NCBI GenBank assembly: GCA_902773045.1
Contig: CACYDE010000094.1
Span: 1-9,905 of the forward strand
From: an uncultured Ruminococcus sp.
GTDB taxonomy: Bacteria > Bacillota > Clostridia > Oscillospirales > Acutalibacteraceae
Direction: 5' to 3'
Length of the DNA stretch: 9,905 nucleotides
Within the stretch, counting starts at the first letter, position 1. Every line of letters starts with the position of its first letter. Positions 1 through 6,644 of this stretch are shown here, one piece after another. Below the pieces are notes generated by a model. The model had not been told where the DNA came from, searched no databases, and worked only from the letters and a program-made list of their open reading frames with translations. The position numbers and the translations under genes were made by a program.

Positions 1-4
1 ACGT

Positions 5-85
5 CAGTATTCCTGCGTCCTCTTCCTTGCCATGCGCACCCCTGCATCGCCTCCTTTTGTCCGTCTATTTATTTGGATTGCTATA
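5..85 (-). repeat. Left arm of 81-base terminal inverted repeat
   Basis: Positions 5-85 match the reverse complement of 9825-9905 over 81 bases with 11 mismatches and no indels. The inner 35 bases (51-85 against 9825-9859) are identical. Similarity stops abruptly after 85. Read outward on the minus strand, the element starts TATAGCAATCC and contains AAAAGGAGG followed by an ATG at about 47-49. The divergent outer part is purine-rich and ends near the window edge in GGAATAC-TGAC-GT, which looks like the first half of a small hairpin. It is either the start of a repeated gene or mobile element, or a dispersed structured repeat; I do not recognise the family. That both arms stop at the window edges fits an assembly break at a multicopy repeat (inference). 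Confidence 0.8.
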
Positions 86-171
86 GAATAAATTACTCAC
101 CTGTATTGAGTCCTTTAATGAATCGTTATTTATACTACAAAAGTTGTTCATTTTTTAATTCTCATTTTTTT

Positions 172-200
172 ATTATATCACAAACCTATGTTTTAGTCCA
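172..200 (-). promoter_or_regulatory. Possible promoter facing the left repeat
   Basis: On the minus strand a TGGACT -35-like box (195-200) and a perfect TATAAT -10 box (172-177) are separated by 17 bases. Transcription would start near 165 and run left into the repeat at 85-5, some 80 bases downstream. The surrounding 86-307 stretch is very AT-rich, so a chance TATAAT is easy to get. It contains no convincing gene: the 72-codon plus-strand reading frame at 73-291 has no ribosome binding site and a low-complexity Phe/Ser composition. Confidence 0.35.
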
Positions 201-307
201 CAGCTTGAAAGAAGGAATTTGCGATTTATCTTTTCTTTCCCTCCGAAATTTTAAAGATCATTTATTTTTCAATTTTCTCGTAATTTTATGATCGACCGTT
301 TAATTAT

Positions 308-338
308 AAAAAAGCCGGGCAACAAAAAGTCACCCGAC
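308..338 (-). terminator. Rho-independent terminator after the DUF6465 gene
   Basis: Read on the minus strand, a ten-pair stem (GTCGGGTGAC with GTTGCCCGGC, including three G-U wobble pairs) closes a TTTTT loop and is followed immediately by six T residues. It lies about 27 bases past the TGA stop of the 365-835 gene, the expected place for the end of its transcript. Confidence 0.85.
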
Positions 339-364
339 CCGATTCATTGAAAATATATTGTTTA

Positions 365-835
365 TCAGCAGAAATAAACGTCCATCTTACCTTCGATCGT
401 ATCGTTGATCACATAGTAAGCAGCCTGATCCTGCGGTTTGAGATAAACCTTAACCGATTTGACCTCGTCTGTGTTGCCCTCAGCAGCAAATGTCTTCTTG
501 ACATTTTCAACTACCTCGTTGATTGCAACCTGAACGCCTGAAAACTCAACGTAAACCTCTGTCTGAGCTTCTGTCTTAACTTCTGCTTTAGCAGCTGCTT
601 TCTTAGCGGCAGGCTTCTTCTCGGCTGTCTTAGCAGCAGGCTTCTTTTCCTCGGCAGCGGGAGCTTCAACCTTAGCAGGTTCAGCTTTTACAGCCTCAGC
701 CTTCACAGCTTCAACCTTTGTTTCAACAACGGGAGCAGCCTCTTTTACTTCTTCTTTCACAGCTTTTGCGGCTTTTGTTGATGCCTTTGCAGCTGTAGTT
801 TTCTTAGCAGCAGGTGTCTTTGTTGCCTTTGCCAT
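365..835 (-). CDS. DUF6465 family protein with Lys/Ala-rich tail
   Basis: The product is 156 residues. Residues 1-90 are almost only Lys, Ala, Glu, Val, Thr and Pro, with repeated AAK, EKKPAAK and VEAVKAE motifs; this resembles the basic tail of histone H1-like or nucleoid-associated proteins. Residues 92-156 form a compact domain (VYVEFSGVQVAINEVVENVKK, then SVKVYLKPQDQAAYYVIND), which I recognise as the DUF6465 pattern of Clostridia; its function is unknown. There is no signal peptide, so it is probably cytoplasmic. The start is supported by AGAAGG at 845-850, nine bases upstream. It is monocistronic: it has its own strong promoter and its own terminator. DNA or RNA binding through the basic tail is inferred only from composition; the Glu content makes the tail less purely cationic than a true H1 tail. 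Confidence 0.85.
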   Translation of the reverse strand: MAKATKTPAAKKTTAAKASTKAAKAVKEEVKEAAPVVETKVEAVKAEAVKAEPAKVEAPAAEEKKPAAKTAEKKPAAKKAAAKAEVKTEAQTEVYVEFSGVQVAINEVVENVKKTFAAEGNTDEVKSVKVYLKPQDQAAYYVINDTIEGKMDVYFC

Positions 836-894
836 AATAAATAACCTTCTTTCAATAAACTTTTCTTTAAAACAGGGTTTTATTCGCTATTGCA

Positions 895-923
895 ATTATA
901 TACCTTTAAAGTAAAAAAGTCAA
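895..923 (-). promoter_or_regulatory. Strong sigma-A promoter of the DUF6465 gene
   Basis: On the minus strand TTGACT (918-923) and TATAAT (895-900) are spaced by exactly 17 bases. The predicted start near 888 gives a leader of about 50 bases before the ATG at 835. This is the best promoter match in the window and suggests high expression of this small protein. The rest of 836-1093 is AT-rich spacer with no other feature seen. Confidence 0.8.
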
Positions 924-1093
924 ATTTTTATGTTCCATAATTTAATTTTCTGTTTTTGGCACTAAAACATGCGAAATTGACCGGACATTTTTATAACAAA
1001 TTTATACTTCTTTTCAATCAATTAAACCAATATAAAAAATCTGTGATCTGACCCGGTGATATATTATCCCCTTAAATCGCATAATTATTCATC

Positions 1094-1133
1094 AAAAAAT
1101 ACCCGCATCACCGAAGCCGATGAAGCGAGTATT
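1094..1133 (-). terminator. Rho-independent terminator after the amylase gene
   Basis: On the minus strand AATACTCGC pairs with GCGGGTATT (one G-U pair). After a two-base bulge a further CATC/GATG stem closes a short loop, and the structure runs into six T residues. It sits about 38 bases past the stop codon of the amylase gene and closes that transcript. Confidence 0.8.
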
Positions 1134-1170
1134 TTCATTGTTATATAACAAACTATTTATGCGAGCATCA

Positions 1171-3507
1171 TTATTTCAGATAAGTTCCGTCTTCACCGAT
1201 TTTACCCTTAACAGTGTTGCTGCTTGTATCGAGAACATATACACGAGCGTTTCCTCGGCTGATCTCGTCGGTAGAAAGAGTTCCGTTTGAAACAGTGACT
1301 TTTTCACCTGTTACAGCTTCATAGTATACGCCGTTTTCTACATTTTTAAAGGTTGCAGCGCCTGAAACAGCAACGAGAGCATAGCTGTCAACGCTGTCAT
1401 CTGTGTAACGACGCTTGAACGCAAATGTACCTGTGCAGCCTTCTGTAGAGTACTGACCCTTCTGGAGCGCAGGAACAGCGCGTCTGATCTGATTAAGTCT
1501 CTGAAGGTGTTTTGCAAGAGGATAATTCAAAGTTTCAGCAACTTCGCCGCTTGCTTTGTACTCACTGAAATCTGTAGCGGTAACATCGCCCTCAATGTAA
1601 TCTCCGAAGTACGCACGTCCTGTCTCGGAGAGAGGAATTTTTCCTTCACCGCCGTCGATCACTACGCCTTTCTGGAATTCAACTTCACTTCCGTAGTAAA
1701 TGCAGGGAATTCCGCGGAATGTGAACATAAGAGAAAGGTTCTCTGCCCACGCTGCAGTACCGCCGTTAAATCTGTTCTTGTCATTAGGCTGAGGACCGTA
1801 GTCATGAGAATCAACATAAACAACGTTCCATGTGGAGTCATTGAAATACTTATCTTCTTCAAGAGCAAGATTATATGCGCTTGTAGCCTGGCTGAAATTA
1901 TAATGAACTGTAAAATCTATAGCTCCCATTCCCGAGAATTGACTGTAATCGGGAGTATGGTAGTTGTTTCCGTCAAGGAATGCATTCTTCGAAGTAGGCT
2001 GTGAACTGAAGTTTTTATCGTTGTCGCTCCAATGCTGAAGAGTAAGATCCATATTATTGTTTATGCTGTCTCTGTCAGAGGACGTACTCCATTTTGCAGC
2101 ATAGCTCGGATCGGTTTCCTTCCATGTGTAGAACTGAACTGATTCGGAAACATGTTCACGATACCAGATCTGACCGTAACGTGTGCAGACCTCGCCGAAC
2201 ATGTAAAATTTAGGATCGTTAGCCATAAGCTGCGGCAGGAACATCTGATTGAGCGAAAGTCGTGAAATGTGTCTTACTGTATCAACACGGAAAGCGTCAA
2301 CGCCCATATCCATATAGTCGGAATAAATGTCAACCAGTTTTTCCGCAACGGCAGGATTCTCCGTATTAAGGTCAACGCAGTCACCCGCGATCTGAGCGTA
2401 CTTACATGTCCAGTCATCCCAGTTAAGACTTCTCCAGTGACCGTTGTGGTAATAGTTATTAACATTATAAATATCGCTTGTGGAAACCTTTCCCGTGTCG
2501 CCCATGTCGGAAAGAGGACTGTCCGTTGCGTTGTTTGTAGTAACGCCGGTATCCTTCATAATCATGAGTCTCTGGTCGTATTGAACGCCGGACTTCTGAG
2601 ACCAGTATTCTTCCGCAGATGAAAGTCCGAATGTTTTAAGAAGAGTATCCGTCGGAATCATACATTTCTCTATATCCTCAAGATCCTTGATATCATCATA
2701 TTCCTTTGTAAAAAGTTCGCAGAACGTTGCTTCACCAAAGTTTCCGGTATGATTCCATACAACGTCCTGAATGATCTTGATGTCTTTCTCATGACAAGCG
2801 TCGATAAGATCCTGGAACGTCGCACCGTCGCTCTCATATCTCGGATCTACTTTAGAGAAATCGAAAGCATGATATCCGTGATAATCGTATCCGCTGGCAT
2901 TCTCAACAACAGGGGTCACCCAAATTGCGCTGAATCCAAGCGCTTTGATATAATCCAGCTTTTCGATAAGACCCTTGAAGTCACCTCTCCACGCAGGATC
3001 AGTGTCAGGGTTGTTGTACTCCGCGTCGGCCCAGCAGTGAACGTTATTTCCCGTATCACCGTCATAAAAACGGGTTGTAACCACGAAGTAGATTGAATCT
3101 TCACGAAGATCTCCGCGCTGATAATCATTTTCTTTTCCGTGGATCGGATCCTTCGTGTACCACTTGTTTTTATAATACCAATATTCACCGGCGCTTCCTC
3201 TTGTAAGCTCGGCTGTGCTGACATCTCCGGTGATAAACTGCATATTTACTTTAGTAATATTATCGAACGAATAAATATACCAGTTATCGCCCATATCGGT
3301 GTCTTTACCCATCTTTTTGCCCGGATAGTCGACCTCTATATTTTTAGGCAGGCTGTTCCAATAATAGATGTTAGGCACGCCGTCTTCACAGTAGTAGTGA
3401 ACCGTTATTCCCGTGCTGCCGTTATCTGCTGCGCTCGTAGTTACTATGGCAAGCGAAGCAATAGTAATCATCGCAAGGATAACAGCCGTTATCTTTTTAA
3501 TTGTCAT
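1171..3507 (-). CDS. Secreted GH13 alpha-amylase with N-terminal CBM26-like module
   Basis: This enzyme hydrolyses internal alpha-1,4 bonds of starch outside the cell. From the start chosen here it has 778 residues. Residues 1-27 form a signal peptide (MTIKK, a hydrophobic core, then TTSAAD). Residues 34-115 resemble starch-binding module CBM26 (IYYWNSLP, aromatic-rich strands, GEYWYYKNKWY). The GH13 barrel follows with its conserved regions: DVVWNH at 248-253, VDLN at 378-381, DAFRVDTVRH at 404-413 (nucleophile D409, with R407), FGEV with acid/base E439, and VDSHD with H568 and D569. A beta-sandwich domain C closes the protein. All catalytic residues are present. It has no dockerin, LPXTG motif or other anchor. 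An ATG at 3522 would add five residues, but AAGGA abuts it directly; TAAGGA...GGTGA is better placed for the ATG at 3507. The GH13 subfamily is not assigned. Confidence 0.93.
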   Translation of the reverse strand: MTIKKITAVILAMITIASLAIVTTSAADNGSTGITVHYYCEDGVPNIYYWNSLPKNIEVDYPGKKMGKDTDMGDNWYIYSFDNITKVNMQFITGDVSTAELTRGSAGEYWYYKNKWYTKDPIHGKENDYQRGDLREDSIYFVVTTRFYDGDTGNNVHCWADAEYNNPDTDPAWRGDFKGLIEKLDYIKALGFSAIWVTPVVENASGYDYHGYHAFDFSKVDPRYESDGATFQDLIDACHEKDIKIIQDVVWNHTGNFGEATFCELFTKEYDDIKDLEDIEKCMIPTDTLLKTFGLSSAEEYWSQKSGVQYDQRLMIMKDTGVTTNNATDSPLSDMGDTGKVSTSDIYNVNNYYHNGHWRSLNWDDWTCKYAQIAGDCVDLNTENPAVAEKLVDIYSDYMDMGVDAFRVDTVRHISRLSLNQMFLPQLMANDPKFYMFGEVCTRYGQIWYREHVSESVQFYTWKETDPSYAAKWSTSSDRDSINNNMDLTLQHWSDNDKNFSSQPTSKNAFLDGNNYHTPDYSQFSGMGAIDFTVHYNFSQATSAYNLALEEDKYFNDSTWNVVYVDSHDYGPQPNDKNRFNGGTAAWAENLSLMFTFRGIPCIYYGSEVEFQKGVVIDGGEGKIPLSETGRAYFGDYIEGDVTATDFSEYKASGEVAETLNYPLAKHLQRLNQIRRAVPALQKGQYSTEGCTGTFAFKRRYTDDSVDSYALVAVSGAATFKNVENGVYYEAVTGEKVTVSNGTLSTDEISRGNARVYVLDTSSNTVKGKIGEDGTYLK

Positions 3508-3558
3508 AGACCATGTCACCATTCCTTAAAAATCTCACATAAGGCGCACCTTGAACGC

Positions 3559-3587
3559 ATTATTCCCCAACGAGGATCAATGCCCAA
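3559..3587 (-). promoter_or_regulatory. Weak candidate promoter of the amylase gene
   Basis: On the minus strand TTGGGC (3582-3587) and AATAAT (3559-3564) are 17 bases apart, about 50 bases upstream of the amylase start. The -35 box is poor. Because no convincing terminator follows the dockerin gene, read-through from that gene is at least as likely as initiation here. Confidence 0.3.
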
Positions 3588-3610
3588 GATACGCCCCCTA
3601 TTCCGTGTTA

Positions 3611-3631
3611 GTTTGTATTCAAAATACAAAC
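3611..3631. promoter_or_regulatory. Perfect 9+3+9 palindrome between the two starch genes
   Basis: GTTTGTATT, a three-base spacer and AATACAAAC form a perfect inverted repeat upstream of the amylase gene and about 30 bases past the dockerin stop. No T run follows on the minus strand, so it is a poor terminator. Its shape suits a dimeric regulator's operator or a processing hairpin between two co-transcribed messages. No second copy was seen by eye in the window. Confidence 0.45.
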
Positions 3632-3659
3632 ATTAAATCTCATCAAAAAAATCCCTTTA

Positions 3660-5177
3660 TCAGCGTCTGTTAAGATCAACAACGCCTGCAACATGCTGCT
3701 GGATTATCGAAGCATCTTTCAGAGTGATCTTTCCGTTGCCGTCGACGTCAATTCTCTTGAGCTGCTCCGGTGTTATACTGATCTTTCCGAGAGCTACAGC
3801 CTGAACATTATATACATCTTCAAGCTTAACTTCTCCGTCACCGTTGAAGTCACCCTTAACAGGCTCTTTATTGGTGTCGCTGTCAGTCTGATCATCCGAA
3901 GTATCCGTATCCGACTTTGCGTCTTCGGTGTCTGTCGCAGTATCGCTGCCTGTATCCACAGCTGTTTCCGTTTCTGTTTCAGTTGCTGTTTCTGTGTCCG
4001 TTTCTGTCTCTGTTGCTGTTTCCGTCTCTGTTTCCGTATCGCTTACAACATCGGAATCCGAGTCAGTCTGTGTATCGATTTCTGTTTCTGTTTCCGTATC
4101 GGAAGCCGAATCGATCTCTGTTTCCGTTTCTGTTTCCGTATCGGTGATCACTTCGGTATCGGACTCTGTGTCGATGTCTGTATTGTCGGGATTCTCAACG
4201 CTGTCGTATGTATACATAGCCACAACGGTCGTATTCTTTACCGTGTTATTCTGGATAGACATCTTAACCGTATAAGTTCCGATAAGCTCGGCGTCGAAGG
4301 CGATCTTATTGCCAAGCTGATAGTAAGCCGTGTTGACCTTCTGACCGTTCGGATCAATTACTTCGGTCTTATAGAAAAGGAGGTTGTTGTTGACCTTACC
4401 GCCCGTTCCGTTGACCGTAACAGTTGTTGTTCCGCCCTTTTTGATCTGGGAATTGTTTGCGGGAGAAGCGCTGAGGAAAACAGGCTCTTCCGCATTTTCA
4501 GCGTCTTTGATATCCTTGATCACATATTCGATCGACCTGCTGCTGGATTCGCCGGAAGAATCCTTAACGTCAAGCTTGACCGAGTAAGTTCCCGCAACAG
4601 ACGGAACCCATGTTACCGTATTCTTAGCGGAATAATCCGAAAGAACTTCTTCTTTCGCGCCGCTTACGGAGAATTTGTACTGAAGACCGTCGCCGCCCTC
4701 TGCGGAAGCCTTGATGGTGATCGTGCTTCCTGTGTACTGCGGACCTTCGGGATCGATAACAAACTCCTTGATCTTGACGGAGCTTGCGTCATACATTTCC
4801 CATTTTCCGGAAGCAAGGTCGTAGAGATTTCCGGTGATATTCTTTACGTCCTCAGTCAATTTGCTTCCGCTGCCGTCGCTAAGGAAAATTACACCCTCAA
4901 GCGTTGAAATGTCAACGGGAAGATCATAATAATATATATCCGTTTCGCCGTCAACCTTAGTCATCGCCACGCCGGGCCATGATGAACCCTTGCTGTTAGC
5001 ATCCCAATAGTGAATATACGGACTTTGTGTTTTGTCTGTTTTCAGATAGATAGTCTTGCCAAGATCCCCGGCGGCAGACGCACTGATGAAAACATTACCG
5101 CACGCCACAAAAACAAGCGCCATGACCATGATAACAGTCAGCACCCGGCTTGCAGTTTTTCCTCTTTTCTTAGCCAT
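3660..5177 (-). CDS. Dockerin-bearing starch-binding protein (amylosome component)
   Basis: This is a non-catalytic secreted protein of 505 residues that should bind starch and plug into a cohesin scaffoldin. Residues 1-35 are a signal peptide (MAKKRGK, a hydrophobic core, then ISASA-AGD). Residues 40-128 resemble CBM26 (IYLKTDK, PYIHYWDA, SWPGVAMTKV, IYYYDLP, VIFLSDGSGSKLTEDV). Two Ig-like beta domains follow at about 133-222 and 231-325. A linker at 331-436 is made of Thr, Glu, Asp and Ser. A type I dockerin occupies 441-503 with two calcium loops: DFNGDGEVKLED (D443, N445, D447, D454) and DVDGNGKITLKD (D477, D479, N481, D488). I set the start at 5177 because AAAGGAGG (5187-5194) precedes it, and the longer frame from 5255 would begin only about 12 bases past the predicted transcript start. 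Residues 22-26 (VFVAC) loosely resemble a lipobox, so lipidation cannot be fully excluded. Similar architecture is known for Ruminococcus bromii starch adherence proteins; I assign no exact orthologue. Confidence 0.9.
   Translation of the reverse strand: MAKKRGKTASRVLTVIMVMALVFVACGNVFISASAAGDLGKTIYLKTDKTQSPYIHYWDANSKGSSWPGVAMTKVDGETDIYYYDLPVDISTLEGVIFLSDGSGSKLTEDVKNITGNLYDLASGKWEMYDASSVKIKEFVIDPEGPQYTGSTITIKASAEGGDGLQYKFSVSGAKEEVLSDYSAKNTVTWVPSVAGTYSVKLDVKDSSGESSSRSIEYVIKDIKDAENAEEPVFLSASPANNSQIKKGGTTTVTVNGTGGKVNNNLLFYKTEVIDPNGQKVNTAYYQLGNKIAFDAELIGTYTVKMSIQNNTVKNTTVVAMYTYDSVENPDNTDIDTESDTEVITDTETETETEIDSASDTETETEIDTQTDSDSDVVSDTETETETATETETDTETATETETETAVDTGSDTATDTEDAKSDTDTSDDQTDSDTNKEPVKGDFNGDGEVKLEDVYNVQAVALGKISITPEQLKRIDVDGNGKITLKDASIIQQHVAGVVDLNRR
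3870..4187 (-). repeat. Tandem Thr/Glu/Asp codon repeats (linker region)
   Basis: Within the dockerin gene this stretch encodes repeated TETETE, SDTET and DTETATE units of irregular period, seen on the plus strand as runs of TCTGTTTC and CCGTATCGG. It gives a long acidic, flexible spacer of about 105 residues between the Ig-like domains and the dockerin. Such tracts change length easily by slippage and are prone to assembly collapse. Confidence 0.85.
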
Positions 5178-5274
5178 TAAGCATTTCCTCCTTTGATGCG
5201 AATTACTACTAAAAACCCCAATAAAACATTCCTCAAAAGTCAAAGGCTTTAGCACAACGCATATTCTCTCTTAA

Positions 5275-5302
5275 ATTATAGTAAATTACTGTTTTTGGTT
5301 AA
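5275..5302 (-). promoter_or_regulatory. Promoter of the dockerin gene
   Basis: On the minus strand TTAACC (5297-5302) and a perfect TATAAT (5275-5280) are 16 bases apart. Transcription would begin near 5268 and give a leader of about 90 bases to the ATG at 5177. The -35 box is weak (4 of 6), which suits a regulated promoter. A second candidate, TTGAAG (5432-5437) with TATAAG (5410-5415) at 16-base spacing, lies further upstream and would give a leader of about 225 bases. Confidence 0.55.
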
Positions 5303-5319
5303 TTCCCTCATGGAATTAA
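5299..5319. promoter_or_regulatory. Inverted repeat over the -35 box, putative operator
   Basis: TTAATTCC, five bases, then GGAATTAA form a perfect 8+5+8 inverted repeat. One half-site overlaps the -35 hexamer of the dockerin gene promoter, the classic position for a repressor site. The regulator is unknown, and none is encoded in the window. The palindrome is AT-rich, so chance occurrence is possible, although perfect eight-base arms right at a promoter argue against it. Confidence 0.5.
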
Positions 5320-5488
5320 AGAAAAATATCGACCTCCAAACTTTTCAATTATTATTTGTGCATATTGACATAATGAAAACCGAATCTCCGAATTGCAAAG
5401 ATCCGTAAACTTATACATATTTATTTTAAACCTTCAACGTGGTATCTATGTGTTGTTTTATATGATGGATTTGTGAAAAAATACACAT

Positions 5489-6115
5489 TTAGAAAACAAG
5501 ATCTTTGAGATCACTGAATTTTTCTGCGCAAGCGTCGTATTTTTCGACATCACCGAAACCGTACTTTGCATATATAAACGGAACATTTGCTTGGGTCGCG
5601 GCTTCGAGATCGGAAACCGTATCTCCGACATAAACCGGTCTGACAAGGTCGTTGCGGCGAACGATCTCACTGATATTGTCACCCTTTTGTTTTCCTGTTC
5701 TTCCCGCACACTCATAATCATCAAAATATTTCTTTAGGCCATGCGCATTGAAAAAAGCCTGAATATATCCTTCCTGACAATTTGAAACAATGTATAACCT
5801 GTGAGTTTTCGAAAGACTGTCGAGAGTTTCTTCGACATCGTCATAGAGTATCCCGCCGTGTTCGGAAAGATAATAATTCTCGGTTGACGTACATTTTTCT
5901 TTTATCGCGGCTCTTTGTTCCTGCGTTGCAAAAGGTATAACCCTGTCAAAAATCTGTTCTATAAGAAGTCCCATGCATTTACTCAATTCATCATAGTTCA
6001 GTTTGGGTTCGATCCCAACCGATAGAAGCGCATTATTCCAGATCTCAACGACTGCTTCCACGGCGTCCCACAATGTTCCGTCGAGATCAAATATTATTCC
6101 GTCATACCTCTGCAT
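5489..6115 (-). CDS. HAD-superfamily hydrolase, phosphoglycolate phosphatase-like
   Basis: This cytoplasmic phosphatase of 208 residues belongs to the HAD superfamily and probably acts on a small phosphorylated metabolite. Motif I is DLDGT at 10-14 (nucleophile D10, acid/base D12). Motif II is S111 in IVSNCQ. The motif III lysine is K144 in GKQKGDN. Motif IV is GDTVSDLEAA with D165 and D169. The helical cap at about 15-95 is the usual class I insert, and the length is normal for phosphoglycolate phosphatase or beta-phosphoglucomutase-like enzymes. The substrate cannot be read from sequence. The ATG overlaps the end of the UPF0178 gene by 14 bases and has AAGGAG at 6127-6132 inside that gene, so the two are translationally coupled. 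No clear terminator follows; the 233 bases to 5256 hold only the promoter of the next gene. Confidence 0.9.
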   Translation of the reverse strand: MQRYDGIIFDLDGTLWDAVEAVVEIWNNALLSVGIEPKLNYDELSKCMGLLIEQIFDRVIPFATQEQRAAIKEKCTSTENYYLSEHGGILYDDVEETLDSLSKTHRLYIVSNCQEGYIQAFFNAHGLKKYFDDYECAGRTGKQKGDNISEIVRRNDLVRPVYVGDTVSDLEAATQANVPFIYAKYGFGDVEKYDACAEKFSDLKDLVF

Positions 6116-6578
6116 TTTCCAACATACTCCTTAATGTTATTTCAAAGTTCTTGTTATGTTCGGGCTTTCGTTTCGGAGGTCCTTTGAGTCTTCCTCCGCC
6201 TCGCATGACTTTCTTTCCGAGCGCCCTCCTTTCAAGAAGTCCGCCTATGTTTTCATCCGAATATATTTTCCCGTCCTGATTGATCACTGCCGCTTTTTTT
6301 GCCAGACACATTGCCGCCAGTCCGTAATCCTGCGTAACCACGATATCTCCTTCGTTCGTGTTATTGACTATATAAAAATCCGCCGAATCGGCTCCCTGAG
6401 AAACAACGACCGCTTTTGCCCCGAAAATACGTTCCCCTCCGAAAACGTGAGCGCTGTCGCTCACCACAGTGCATGACGCGCCGTTTTCTTTGGCGATTTT
6501 TGCCGCAATAACAGTCACCGGGCAGCCGTCTGCGTCTATGATAATTTTATTTACGCTTTTTCTGAAAATATTCATCAC
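6102..6578 (-). CDS. UPF0178 (DUF188, YaiI/YqxD) family protein
   Basis: This cytoplasmic protein of 158 residues belongs to UPF0178, which has a PIN-like fold and no firmly established function. The family signatures are clear: IIIDADGCPV at 12-21, then VTQDYGLAAMCL at 81-92, and the basic, glycine-rich MRGGGRLKGPPKRKP at 125-139. Length is typical. The start is supported by GAGAGGAG six bases upstream of the first of two adjacent ATG codons. It overlaps the HAD phosphatase gene by 14 bases as the first gene of a two-gene unit. A strong terminator ends only 11 bases before this start codon, which leaves no room for a separate promoter after it. An acidic PIN-like nuclease role is possible but unproven. 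Confidence 0.9.
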   Translation of the reverse strand: MMNIFRKSVNKIIIDADGCPVTVIAAKIAKENGASCTVVSDSAHVFGGERIFGAKAVVVSQGADSADFYIVNNTNEGDIVVTQDYGLAAMCLAKKAAVINQDGKIYSDENIGGLLERRALGKKVMRGGGRLKGPPKRKPEHNKNFEITLRSMLENAEV

Positions 6579-6589
6579 AGACTCCTCTC

Positions 6590-6625
6590 AAAAAAAGACA
6601 GCTGCATCATTGCGACACAGCTGCC
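6590..6625 (-). terminator. Rho-independent terminator, possible attenuator
   Basis: On the minus strand GGCAGCTG pairs with CAGCTGTC and four further inner pairs (with G-U wobbles) close a GCAAT loop, a stem of 12 pairs followed at once by seven T residues. It lies 20 bases past the stop of the small membrane protein gene. The Shine-Dalgarno sequence of the UPF0178 gene begins within two bases of the T run, so the same element forms the leader of the next gene. Confidence 0.9.
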
Positions 6626-6644
6626 CGAAAATCACACGATAGTT

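Noticed and set aside
73..291. Plus-strand open frame of 72 codons near the left edge
   Set aside because: AT-rich DNA translating to Phe/Ser/Tyr-rich low-complexity sequence, starting inside the repeat and lacking a ribosome binding site.
1507..2004. Plus-strand open frames opposite the amylase (also 2269-2622, 2749-3096, 3139-3636)
   Set aside because: They are shadows of a gene with intact GH13 motifs, with no initiation signals of their own.
3870..4187. Possible CRISPR array, because of short repeated units
   Set aside because: The units are only 6-18 bases, irregular, without unique spacers, and encode an in-frame protein linker.
3928..4275. Ser/Val repeat frame on the plus strand, looking like a repetitive surface protein
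   Set aside because: SVSVSV is the reverse complement of the Thr/Glu/Asp linker codons of the dockerin protein.
3693..4907. Plus-strand open frame of 404 codons opposite the dockerin gene
   Set aside because: It is antisense to a gene with clear domains; its Cys/Phe/Arg-rich repeats are the complement of the Thr/Glu codons, and it has no ribosome binding site.
5178..5255. N-terminal extension of 26 residues on the dockerin protein
   Set aside because: It would begin almost at the predicted transcript start without a ribosome binding site, and would bury the signal peptide; the ATG at 5177 has AAAGGAGG upstream.
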